The notes under the pieces: model-generated | What the model was told of the DNA's origin: nothing | The model's input: only the letters and a program-made list of their open reading frames with translations | Database searches by the model: none | Part shown: one piece after another, positions 6,439-14,001 of the stretch | Layout: the number at the start of each line of letters is the position of its first letter | Numbering within the stretch: position 1 is the stretch's first letter | Translations under genes and position numbers: made by a program | Assembly: GCA_001792465.1 (NCBI GenBank) | Contig: MGGO01000005.1 | Location: forward strand, 2,762 to 19,923 | Source: Candidatus Woesebacteria bacterium RIFCSPHIGHO2_01_FULL_44_10 | GTDB taxonomy: Bacteria; Patescibacteriota; Microgenomatia; UBA8517 | Direction of reading: 5' to 3' | Length of the DNA stretch: 17,162 nucleotides

Positions 6439-7704
6439 TCAGGGCAGAAGATCACGAATTGTCTCAATTAATTTACCAATCGTGCCTTTCCCGGGAAGCT
6501 TAATTTTCTTACCAAAACCAGAACTTGAGATCTCACCACCGCCCTTTTTGGCGCCGTAAAGAATAAGTCCCACACTCGTGGCAAAAGCCGGATCGATAAT
6601 GTCATCAATTAAACCACCCACCCCCTTGGGCTTACCAATCCGCACCGGCAAGGACAACATTCTTTTGGCCGAATCTACGGCTCCAACGGTCATAGCCCCG
6701 CCACCGGTAATAATCGCCCCTGAAGGAATTCTGTTGGCTAGACCCGCTCTTTCAAGGTCCAGTCTAACCATGGAAAAAATTTCATTTAATCTTGGCCTGA
6801 TTATCCCTTCGCGCAAAGTTCTTTTGGAAACCCGCTTTTCTTCATTGACCCCAAAGCTGGCAATATCAACTTGATCCTCTTTATTTACCCAAACTTCTTC
6901 ATTTGAAAGAGCTAGCTTAATTTTTTCTGCCGAGTCTAGAGAAACCCTCAAGCCGATCGCCAAATCATTGGTCACATTCCTGGCGCCAATCGGGATTGTC
7001 CCCGAGTAGGACAGACTGCCATCTACAAAAGCAGCTACGGAAGTAGTCCCAGAACCAACATCCACCAAAACACACCCCAATTCTTTTTCGGTCGAAGAAA
7101 GAACCGCTTCACTTGCGGCCAGACCCGAAAAAACCATTTCAGTAATATCAACTCCGACTTCGTTTATACACCGGGCAAGGTTTTTGAGAGCCGCCGTGCT
7201 GGCCGTAATTAGGTGAGATTCCACTTCAAGCCTGACTCCCGTCATCCCGGTAGGATCACGCACACCAGATTCACCGTCAACCACAAATTCCCGTGGCAGG
7301 ATGTGAATTATCTCCCTTGAGCCCGGGTGACTGATGGCGCGGGCCGCATCGATCACCCTTTCCACGTCGCTTGCCGAAATTTCACCGTCAGGATCAGAAA
7401 CCGCGACAACTCCAGTAGAATTCTGAGATGCAATATGCCCACCCCCCACTGAAACGTAGGCCTCAGTCAAGTTATAACCGGCCATTCTTTCAGCCGCTTC
7501 AACCGAAACAATCGTCGCTTCAACGGCTTCCTCGATATTCACGATCTGACCTTTACGCACTCCCTTTGAGTTTGAAGTTGCCGCTCCGACAATATTTACC
7601 GAAGTTTCGAAAGTTGTTGCGTCAACATTTACCTGGGCAATGAGGGTCGCAATTTTACTTGAACCCAAATCAATTGCCGCAATAATTCTGGTTTTACTGG
7701 CCAT
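6439..7704 (-). CDS. ftsA: Cell division protein FtsA
   Basis: FtsA is the actin-like ATPase that tethers FtsZ filaments to the inner face of the membrane and recruits later divisome proteins. The 421-residue protein has the phosphate-1 motif IAAIDLGSSKIATLI (8-22), the SHS2-like 1C region, the phosphate-2 motif VDVGSGTTSVAAF near residue 215, the adenosine motif IITGGGAM near 335, and a C-terminal amphipathic helix GKLIETIRDLLP for membrane binding. The length is typical of the family. It starts at the ATG at 7704, 57 bases after ftsQ ends; a possible promoter occupies that gap and no Shine-Dalgarno sequence is seen. It is followed by ftsZ, its direct partner, whose EIPAFLRK tail is intact. 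Confidence 0.97.
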   Translation of the reverse strand: MASKTRIIAAIDLGSSKIATLIAQVNVDATTFETSVNIVGAATSNSKGVRKGQIVNIEEAVEATIVSVEAAERMAGYNLTEAYVSVGGGHIASQNSTGVVAVSDPDGEISASDVERVIDAARAISHPGSREIIHILPREFVVDGESGVRDPTGMTGVRLEVESHLITASTAALKNLARCINEVGVDITEMVFSGLAASEAVLSSTEKELGCVLVDVGSGTTSVAAFVDGSLSYSGTIPIGARNVTNDLAIGLRVSLDSAEKIKLALSNEEVWVNKEDQVDIASFGVNEEKRVSKRTLREGIIRPRLNEIFSMVRLDLERAGLANRIPSGAIITGGGAMTVGAVDSAKRMLSLPVRIGKPKGVGGLIDDIIDPAFATSVGLILYGAKKGGGEISSSGFGKKIKLPGKGTIGKLIETIRDLLP

Positions 7705-7718
7705 AACTAGTTAAGTGT

Positions 7719-7746
7719 ATCTTACACTCATTCTATAAAATCTCAA
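7719..7746 (-). promoter_or_regulatory. ftsA: Possible promoter for ftsA
   Basis: The minus strand has TTGAGA (7746-7741), a 16-base spacer and TAAGAT (7724-7719), 14 bases before the ftsA ATG. The -35 is good and the -10 moderate. It fits an ftsA-ftsZ sub-operon, but it is weaker than the ileS or rplU promoters. Confidence 0.35.
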
Positions 7747-7761
7747 GAAGTTTTCATATCC

Positions 7762-8409
7762 CTACTTCACCACGGGGTTTTTGTAGCGAAGATCTACACT
7801 ATGAATGGGAACCTCACTTTCTACCTTAGCCAAAATTAGCTGCAGGGACCCAACTAAAACTTCAACATCACCTTCCCTGGGGAAAATGGCCTTAATACCA
7901 TCTTTTATTTCAAATTCAATGGCATCGTTTGTCAGCCTACCAAACCGTGTTTGATATAAATTGTAAATCGCATTAGTGATAGCAGCGGCAAAGGAAAGAT
8001 CCGCCGCCGACACTTCGTCTTCCAAAACAATAATCGGCAGCTGAGTATCTTGGCTTGTACCAACTACCTCTCCGTCCTCATCAATCAAGGTATAGATTTG
8101 CTCGCCTTTGCTAACCACGGCGGCGTAAGCCTTTCTCTCAACCACAAAAACTTCCAAATTGTCGGGTAAGTTAAAAGTAACTGAAAAATCGCTTACTTTA
8201 TCATGTGCGGAAAGTGAGTTTTTTAATGTCTTTCGCGCATCTCTCAGGTTTTTTCCAAGAGCCGACTCAACAGCGTTTTCAACAATGTCGGAACACGGTC
8301 CGAATTGACTTTCACAATCAATTTTTTTGATGACCACTACTCTGGGCAAGACAATAAACGGAGCGACCAAGACGACAAGTACGAGAGCAGCTAAAAAGAC
8401 ATACTTCAT
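7762..8409 (-). CDS. ftsQ: FtsQ/DivIB-like cell division protein
   Basis: FtsQ links cytoplasmic and extracytoplasmic parts of the divisome and regulates septal synthesis. The 215-residue protein has an almost immediate membrane anchor (residues 3-22, with hardly any cytoplasmic tail), then a POTRA-like domain from about 24 to 95 (VVVIKKIDC, helix, SVTFNLPDNLEVFVVERKAY) and a beta domain ending IHSVDLRYKNPVV, the FtsQ-type C-terminus. Family assignment rests on the position between murG and ftsA, the POTRA pattern ending in ERKAYA, and the DLRYxNPV ending. Two Cys (32 and 39) lie at the start of the external domain and could form a disulfide. It abuts murG exactly (TAA then ATG). Confidence 0.82.
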   Translation of the reverse strand: MKYVFLAALVLVVLVAPFIVLPRVVVIKKIDCESQFGPCSDIVENAVESALGKNLRDARKTLKNSLSAHDKVSDFSVTFNLPDNLEVFVVERKAYAAVVSKGEQIYTLIDEDGEVVGTSQDTQLPIIVLEDEVSAADLSFAAAITNAIYNLYQTRFGRLTNDAIEFEIKDGIKAIFPREGDVEVLVGSLQLILAKVESEVPIHSVDLRYKNPVVK

Positions 8410-9492
8410 TTACAGCAATTCTACCAGAGCTTTTGCCGCAGTGGCATCTTTTTTAGCTAAAGTCCTGTCATAGCTTTTTGTCATTTTTTCCCAATTGCCA
8501 AACACTTCGGCAATTTTTGCCGTAAGACTTTCACCAGTTAGCATCTCTTGCGGCAAAACAATCGCTATCTTAGCCACCTCGGCAGCCTGGGCGTTTTTTG
8601 TCTGCTCGTCAAACCGCGCCCAAGGGATAGGAATTAAAACCGCCGGAAGACCAACGACCATAATCTCCGAAACAGTATTGGCTCCGGCTCTGGCCACGAC
8701 AACGTCAGCTTGCCGGTAAAGCTCAGCTATGGCGGATGGTTCCACAAAGTCGTAAACCCGGTAGTTTTTTCTTTTTGTTTCTGAGAAGCTGGTAAATCCT
8801 TTCTCACCAGTAAGATGGATAACATTGTACTTCCTGAGAAGTTGAGGTAAAGCTTCGGTGACCACGACATTTATCGGCTCTGAGCCCCTTGAGCCACCCA
8901 TAATCAATAGTGTCGGAGGGTTACCCACCTGGTCCTTGTGTTTTACATTCACCACCGAGGCCATGACCGGATTACCCACGACCACCGTTTTTTTGACCGG
9001 GAAAAACTCTTTGCTTTCCTGCCTTGCTAAGGCAATTTTGTCGGCAAAAACGGCTGAGGCTTTGTTGGCCAAACCAACGGCAACTGTCTGCTCGTGAATA
9101 ATTATCTTTATACCCAAGATGGAGCCTACTACAACTACTGGAAAAGCGGCGAACCCGCCAAAAGACAATACCACTTTTGGTTTAATGCGAATTAGTAAGA
9201 TTAAAGCGTGGATAAAACCAAAGGGAATCCTAATAATTGAAGGAATCGTATGAATGGAAAAGCGCCTCTGCAGTCTCCCGGCGACAATCGGATGAAAAGC
9301 TACGCCCATTTTGGGAAAAATTTTTGCTTCCAAGGTCTTGAACCTTGCCCCCTCAAAAGCTCTTTTTGGCCCTATCCAATAGATATCCCACTTGTCTCGC
9401 CCACCGGCGGAGCCGCCTTGACTTACTAACTCTTCAATCACGGCCAGGGCGGTCGTTCCCGCATGCCCTCCTGTCAAAACAATTTTTTTCAT
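8410..9492 (-). CDS. murG: UDP-GlcNAc--undecaprenyl-PP-MurNAc-pentapeptide GlcNAc transferase
   Basis: MurG adds GlcNAc to lipid I to make lipid II at the inner membrane face. This 360-residue GT28 (GT-B fold) protein has the N-terminal TGGHAGTT glycine loop (7-14), a hydrophobic membrane-association patch near RIPFGFIHALILLI, IIHEQTVAVGLANK, then the C-terminal UDP-GlcNAc domain with MGGSRGSEPIN and ARAGANTVSEI followed by IPIPWARFDEQTKNA. The last motif usually has HQxxNA; here Glu replaces the His. The N-terminal loop also lacks the usual GxxP wording. It starts at the ATG at 9492, overlapping the upstream ftsW stop by four bases (ATGA). Confidence 0.95.
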   Translation of the reverse strand: MKKIVLTGGHAGTTALAVIEELVSQGGSAGGRDKWDIYWIGPKRAFEGARFKTLEAKIFPKMGVAFHPIVAGRLQRRFSIHTIPSIIRIPFGFIHALILLIRIKPKVVLSFGGFAAFPVVVVGSILGIKIIIHEQTVAVGLANKASAVFADKIALARQESKEFFPVKKTVVVGNPVMASVVNVKHKDQVGNPPTLLIMGGSRGSEPINVVVTEALPQLLRKYNVIHLTGEKGFTSFSETKRKNYRVYDFVEPSAIAELYRQADVVVARAGANTVSEIMVVGLPAVLIPIPWARFDEQTKNAQAAEVAKIAIVLPQEMLTGESLTAKIAEVFGNWEKMTKSYDRTLAKKDATAAKALVELL

Positions 9493-11603
9493 TTTCTAGC
9501 CTTTGAGATATTGATCACCACTCCCATGGTAAAAAGAATAGCCAAAAGAGAAGAACCCCCATAGGAAAAAAACGGGAGTGGAACACCGGTCAAAGGAACC
9601 AACGCCACCATCGAGCCAATGTTTAAAAATATCTGACCTCCCATCCAAGCTGCGACTCCGGCCGTAAATACGGCTGAAAAGCGGTCCGGAGCAGCTAAGG
9701 CTATTTTGATTATCTTAATGGTAAGCACGGCTAAAAGTATTATCAGGACAGTTGCCCCTATAAAGCCAACTTCCTCGGCCACAACCGCAAAAACCGAATC
9801 GGTCGCCACCTCAGGTAAAAAAAGGTATTTTTGCCTGGATTGCCCCAGACCGACACCGAAAATGCCTCCTGACCCTAAAGCGATTAATATTTGCCTAATG
9901 TGATAGCTTGAACCCAAGGGATCAGTTGAACTTTTCAAAAATGTCAAAAGCCTTTGCCTCCTGTAATCAGAAAAAAGAACCAAAATGGTGCTCATGACGC
10001 CACCTGCTGCTACAGCTCCCGCCAAGTGCAACAGACTCACACCGGCCACGAAAATTTGCACCAAACCAATGCTACTTACTATTAAAGTCGTCCCCAAATC
10101 CGGCTGGGCCATAATTAGTGCGGCGACAACGCCGATGGGAATTATGTACGCCAGGGTTCTTTTTTCTTGATCTGCCACTTTAGCCAAATAAAGCGCTAAC
10201 GACAGCTTAATTACCTCGGCCGGCTGAAAGTTAATCGGACCCAATACCAACCAGCGCCGGGCACCCAAAAGCTTTGAGCCCAAACCCGGCAGCAAGACCA
10301 TAATAAGAAGCGCTACGGAAACTGCAAAAAACGGTAAGGCAAGCCTTTTCCAAAAAGAGTAGTGAATGTTTGAAGAAACAATTAAGGCAACCAGCCCCAA
10401 CCCCGCCCAAACCAACTGTTGCCGTGCAAAATAAAAACTATCCCCAAAAACTGCCAAGGCCTGTGGCGCGGAAACGTCAGCCACGGCCAAAATGCCCAGT
10501 AGGGTCAGAACCAATACCAAGCCAAAGAGCGCCTTATCGGCTTGGGTTTTTCTCGCTTTCATATTGTCGCCAACCAAAGCCAAAATTATTCCTGCCAACC
10601 ACGCGCGCATGACAATTTTAGGCTCTTCCCAACCGATAGCCAAAAAAGTGTGGTGAATTGGAGCTAATTTAAAAATGGGCCGGTTCAGAATGCGCCACCC
10701 CAAAATCTGAATGGCAGAACTGGCTGCTTCAATGACAAAAATGCCGCCGATGATAAAAAGGGCGGCTACGTTGCCGACCAGAAGACCAATAACCGCAATC
10801 ATCGCGCCAAACGACAGCGCTCCCGCGTCCCCCAGAAATATCCGGGCCGGCCAAACGTTAAAGTAAAGAAAGGCCAGAATTGTTCCCAGCCAAAGGGCGA
10901 TGAAAATAAAAAGCGGAGTATCCAGAATATTGGCTGCCAGGATGATGTAGGAAAAAAGATAAATCATCAAAAGACCGGAAGCCAAGCCATCTAAGCCGTC
11001 AGTAAAATTAAAAGCATTGGCAAAAAAGACAATCACAAAAGCGGCAAAAGGAATGTACCAGATGCCAAGATCAACAACGACTTCAAAAACGGGAATGTGC
11101 AAGATATGAATACCTAGGTTTCGGTAAAGCAGATAACCCACTGCCAAACCCAAAACCACCTGAAGGCCAAATTTAACTCCCCTAGACAAACCAATCCACA
11201 TCCCCAAATTACCGGCTCTGCCCTTCCCGAAAATTTTAGTCAAGTCGTCGGTCAAGCCCAAAAGGCCAAAAGAAATAAAAGTAAACATAATCACCAAAAG
11301 TTCAGGTTTTAAATCATAGGAAGTGTTAATAAAAACACCCAAATGTGAAATCAGCGGCAAAAGCGAGCTAAAAAGCAAAACCACGATGGTAATTAAAAGA
11401 ATCCCGCCGCCAGTTGGCGTACCCGCTTTTTTGTCGTGCAGACGATCAAAAAGTGATTTTTCTTTCCCGCCCACTCCCTCTTTGCGCCGAGTAATCCGTA
11501 ATTTATATAAAAGATTGATAAAGGGGACAACCAGAACGCTAGTGATGATAAAAGAAAAGATAACCAGGCCTAAAGCCAAGGGCAGTACATTTGGCATATT
11601 CAT
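9489..11603 (-). CDS. MraY-FtsW single reading frame (lipid I synthase plus SEDS glycosyltransferase)
   Basis: Residues 1 to about 346 are MraY, which makes lipid I from UDP-MurNAc-pentapeptide: KKAGTPTGGG (58-67), LTDD (117-120), NAFNFTDGLDGL (196-207), FLGDAG with Asp259, and APIHHT (314-319). Residues from about 348 are FtsW, the septal lipid II polymerase: GARRWL (447-452), FQPAEVIKL, AQPDLGTT (499-506), the catalytic Asp602 in PEVATDSVFAV, and PLPFFSYGGSS. All key residues of both enzymes are present, and murD, normally between them, is missing. The junction has no stop; a possible internal ATG for FtsW (10562-10560) has no Shine-Dalgarno sequence. One base forward of the frame, a TGA overlaps that ATG, so a one-base indel would split the frame into two ATGA-coupled genes. 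It could be a real fusion or a sequencing artefact. Confidence 0.88.
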   Translation of the reverse strand: MNMPNVLPLALGLVIFSFIITSVLVVPFINLLYKLRITRRKEGVGGKEKSLFDRLHDKKAGTPTGGGILLITIVVLLFSSLLPLISHLGVFINTSYDLKPELLVIMFTFISFGLLGLTDDLTKIFGKGRAGNLGMWIGLSRGVKFGLQVVLGLAVGYLLYRNLGIHILHIPVFEVVVDLGIWYIPFAAFVIVFFANAFNFTDGLDGLASGLLMIYLFSYIILAANILDTPLFIFIALWLGTILAFLYFNVWPARIFLGDAGALSFGAMIAVIGLLVGNVAALFIIGGIFVIEAASSAIQILGWRILNRPIFKLAPIHHTFLAIGWEEPKIVMRAWLAGIILALVGDNMKARKTQADKALFGLVLVLTLLGILAVADVSAPQALAVFGDSFYFARQQLVWAGLGLVALIVSSNIHYSFWKRLALPFFAVSVALLIMVLLPGLGSKLLGARRWLVLGPINFQPAEVIKLSLALYLAKVADQEKRTLAYIIPIGVVAALIMAQPDLGTTLIVSSIGLVQIFVAGVSLLHLAGAVAAGGVMSTILVLFSDYRRQRLLTFLKSSTDPLGSSYHIRQILIALGSGGIFGVGLGQSRQKYLFLPEVATDSVFAVVAEEVGFIGATVLIILLAVLTIKIIKIALAAPDRFSAVFTAGVAAWMGGQIFLNIGSMVALVPLTGVPLPFFSYGGSSLLAILFTMGVVINISKARK

Positions 11604-11617
11604 AAGCTGATTACGTA

Positions 11618-12745
11618 TTATACTACAACTTGCTCAACTAGTTTATCCAAACCAATGGACCTTGAGCCCTTAATCAAAATTGCATAACCACTTTTAAGGT
11701 AAGGTTTCAGGTATTCAAGCACCTGAAGATTTTTTTCTACCCAGGCTGTTTTGTTGGGCATTGTTTTGGCCGCCTCTTTAATCAACACCCTAGATGCCGG
11801 GCCAACGCCTATTAAAAATATAAGCCCGTTTTGGGCCAGGATATTCCCTAGTTCGCGATGATATTTTTCCTCAAACTTTCCCAATTCAAGCATATCGCCA
11901 AAAACTACCACTTTCTTTTTAGTGCTAGAAATATCTGTAAAAATCTTCAACGCTCTTTTGGCCGCTTCGGGATTGTTGTTATAACTATCGTCAATTATCA
12001 AAGCCCCGGATTTGTGTCTGATCTCTCGCATTCTGTGTTCTGGATTTTGGTATTTAACCAGCCCTATTTTAATTAAGTTCTCCTTAACTCCCAAAACTCG
12101 ACCTACAGCAGCCGCAGCTGAATCATTTTCATCATCAAACCAGACAACGTTGCAGCCCAATTTATCCCCAAGCCTTTTTAGATAATTATCTTTTGCATTT
12201 AAAACTGCCGTGGAGCTTCTATTTAAACTTTTGACCAGCCTGCTTTTTTCACGATAAACTCCATTAACCGAACCAAAAAATTCCAGATGAGTCGGGTAAA
12301 TATTAAGAATTACACCAATGTCTGGCCTTACTAACCAGAGGTAAAAGTCCATCTCGCCGGGAAATTCCACTCCCATTTCCAAAACCAAAAATCTTGTTGC
12401 CGGAGTGCACTTTAAAATTGAAGTGGGAATATTATAGATCGGATCAATATTGGCAATACTTGCGACAGTTTCTCCCTTTTGTTTAAGAATCGAGGCGACC
12501 ATTTCTTTAGTTGTTGTCTTGCCAGCGCTACCCGTAATAGCAATTACTTTCAGGCCAAAAAACTTCTGTAAAAAAATAACCCAGAAGCGTGCTACTCGCC
12601 GCCTCAACGGATGCACCACCCAAGTGCGATATCGGTCTTTAACCAGATTTCCCCAGCCGTGCGGACGATAAGCCGAAATCCGTTTTACTTGAGCCTCGGG
12701 AAAATTCCCCCCAAACCACCAACGAACTGCTGAATTAATTTTCAT
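11618..12745 (-). CDS. murF: MurF-type ligase lacking the usual N-terminal substrate domain
   Basis: MurF adds D-Ala-D-Ala to UDP-MurNAc-tripeptide. Seen: the P-loop TGSAGKTTTKE (71-81), LEMGVEFPGEMD (122-133), NIYPTHLEFFGS (148-159), Lys167 in YREKSRL (the usual carbamylated Lys position), DDSYNNNPEA, VVFGDMLELG and IKGSRSIGLD near the end. These are MurF rather than MurC, D or E signatures. The 375-residue length is short against about 450, because the usual UDP-binding domain is replaced by a basic 65-residue lead with a hydrophobic VARFWVIFLQKFFG stretch that may touch the membrane. I chose the ATG at 12745, just behind GGGAG; an in-frame TTG at 12760 would add five residues. It overlaps the upstream gene by 11 bases. 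Confidence 0.9.
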   Translation of the reverse strand: MKINSAVRWWFGGNFPEAQVKRISAYRPHGWGNLVKDRYRTWVVHPLRRRVARFWVIFLQKFFGLKVIAITGSAGKTTTKEMVASILKQKGETVASIANIDPIYNIPTSILKCTPATRFLVLEMGVEFPGEMDFYLWLVRPDIGVILNIYPTHLEFFGSVNGVYREKSRLVKSLNRSSTAVLNAKDNYLKRLGDKLGCNVVWFDDENDSAAAAVGRVLGVKENLIKIGLVKYQNPEHRMREIRHKSGALIIDDSYNNNPEAAKRALKIFTDISSTKKKVVVFGDMLELGKFEEKYHRELGNILAQNGLIFLIGVGPASRVLIKEAAKTMPNKTAWVEKNLQVLEYLKPYLKSGYAILIKGSRSIGLDKLVEQVVV

Positions 12746-13550
12746 CTTCTCCCACCACAAAAATAGCTCTGCCTGTAAATGCTTCCCTTACTCTCTCGTT
12801 AACTTCCACCCATTGATTTAGTTTCTTACCTTGATTAAGTGCAAATGGATCCGTAACTCTTATTTCTTTGAGATTGCCGTCGTTATCAAAATTAAACCCG
12901 TTCACGATTACAAGATGGGTCATCATTGATTCTGGCTCATTTTTCAACCTCCAAAACTTGTTTTTTACAGACAAAATTACCAAAGGGCATTTGCCATCGT
13001 TGATTAAACCATTTGCGATAACGACTATTTCTTCCATCCCCTGCAAATTTTCTAACCTAAAAACATCAAGTTGCGTTGTTTCTATAGCAGTATGAACCAA
13101 AGCATCATGATACCAACCAGTTTTCAAGTTAAATACCGGAGTACCAACCCTCGTCACTACCCCATTAACGACAAAGTCATTTCGATGGTGTGAAAGTGCA
13201 TGAATAGCCAATGCGCCAACACTTTTAAATGTTTTTTGATAATTATCTGACAAAGTTCCCAAACACATATGCAAGACTGATATTCCACAACCATGAGAGC
13301 GCATTTCTTCAGCCGAATAGCCAGTGTGATCCACCACTCCCTTATTTTCAAATTCCACAAAGCTCACATTTCCATTCTGGTTGATATACAGCCCTGGCAG
13401 AACTTCAGGTAATAAGATTGCCCCAATCAATTTTTCTGACACAATTTTCTCTTCACGTAAAAATTGTTTAGCTCGCCACGCCGGCTCCTCTGCAGTCCCG
13501 ATTACCCTTACTGCGTATGATCTTTCTGTCATTCTAATCTTCTTTGCCAT
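12735..13550 (-). CDS. Predicted C39-like cysteine peptidase
   Basis: The 271-residue protein has a papain-like layout of the C39/C39_2 kind: SHGCGISVLHMCLG with the candidate nucleophile Cys88, a GWYHDALVH segment (145-153), PLVILSVKNKFW (189-200), then THLVIVNGFNFD with candidate His212, and IRVTDPF with candidate Asp234. This Cys, 'GW', 'VIxSV', 'HxVxVxG', 'DPF' order is what C39-like domains show. There is no signal peptide or membrane segment, so it appears cytoplasmic unless exported by other means. It lies in the position usually held by murE, overlaps the preceding 134-residue gene by 17 bases and murF by 11, and is more AT-rich than ftsI. The substrate is unknown; peptidoglycan peptides or a neighbouring protein are guesses from context. 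Confidence 0.62.
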   Translation of the reverse strand: MAKKIRMTERSYAVRVIGTAEEPAWRAKQFLREEKIVSEKLIGAILLPEVLPGLYINQNGNVSFVEFENKGVVDHTGYSAEEMRSHGCGISVLHMCLGTLSDNYQKTFKSVGALAIHALSHHRNDFVVNGVVTRVGTPVFNLKTGWYHDALVHTAIETTQLDVFRLENLQGMEEIVVIANGLINDGKCPLVILSVKNKFWRLKNEPESMMTHLVIVNGFNFDNDGNLKEIRVTDPFALNQGKKLNQWVEVNERVREAFTGRAIFVVGEDEN

Positions 13551-13938
13551 TAAAGTAAGTTAACATTTTCGTAACAATTTCATCCAAGCCATCAACCTTG
13601 GCACCAATTTCAAAAGCAGGTAATTCATATGTAAAATTAACCCAATCTACAAAAGATTTGTCTTTCTTAGCTACTGGCAAGTCTAATCCTGTTTTTTTTA
13701 AAATTTCACTTTTTCGTGTGCTGGAACTAAACACTTGACCATGATTCACAGATAAATCAAGAACTAACCCAAACGGCCTATCTTGAACCTTAACGAAGTG
13801 TTTTATATTTCCAATATTTTTATCAAAAACCACAACTATTGACAAATTACTTAGTTTTTTGGATAAAACTTTTAGCCCATCAAATTGACCCAACAATAAT
13901 ATTTTTACAGGACCACTCCCAAAAATTTTCATTATCAT
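13534..13938 (-). CDS. Small AT-rich hypothetical protein, 134 aa
   Basis: I do not recognise this protein with confidence. It reads as an alternating beta/alpha protein: strands KILLLG and SIVVVFDKN near the start, GLVLDLSVNHG in the middle, then FVDWVNFTYELPAFEIG and a final helix. The FTYELPAFEIG segment faintly recalls the Glu strand of M14/AstE-type zinc carboxypeptidases, and the overall strand order is compatible, but an HxxE zinc motif is absent, so if related it would be inactive. Its base composition is markedly low in GC (11 G/C in the 60 bases 13801-13860, against 41 in 14221-14280 of ftsI). It is coupled to the C39-like gene by a 17-base overlap and has a candidate promoter and an 11-codon upstream frame. 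The start at 13938 could instead be the ATG at 13932. Confidence 0.6.
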   Translation of the reverse strand: MIMKIFGSGPVKILLLGQFDGLKVLSKKLSNLSIVVVFDKNIGNIKHFVKVQDRPFGLVLDLSVNHGQVFSSSTRKSEILKKTGLDLPVAKKDKSFVDWVNFTYELPAFEIGAKVDGLDEIVTKMLTYFNGKED

Positions 13939-13970
13939 AGCTCACAGCTAACGCATACAATTTTTTTCAT
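13935..13970 (-). CDS. Candidate 11-residue upstream peptide (MKKIVCVSCEL)
   Basis: A 12-codon frame starts at the ATG at 13970, about 9 bases after the predicted transcription start, and its TGA overlaps the ATG of the 134-residue gene (ATGA). The peptide has a Lys-Lys start and two cysteines. Coding status is unproven; the overlap would couple translation to the downstream gene. Confidence 0.25.
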   Translation of the reverse strand: MKKIVCVSCEL

Positions 13971-13985
13971 AACCAACGCCTGTAA

Positions 13986-13994
13986 ATTATATCA
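13986..13994 (-). promoter_or_regulatory. Extended -10 promoter ahead of the peptidase gene pair
   Basis: The minus strand reads TGA then a perfect TATAAT (13991-13986) in the 63-base gap after ftsI. No good -35 is seen, as is tolerated by extended -10 promoters. The expected start is near 13979. It would drive the 134-residue gene, the C39-like gene and probably murF onward. Confidence 0.45.
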
Positions 13995-14001
13995 ATAACA
14001 A

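Noticed and set aside
11617..11622. TATAAT upstream of mraY-ftsW as a promoter
   Set aside because: No -35 at a usable distance and no TG extension; it overlaps the murF stop in an AT-rich junction, so chance is likely.
13157..13360. 67-codon minus-strand frame within the C39-like gene
   Set aside because: An alternative frame of the same strand inside a better-supported gene that carries the peptidase motifs.
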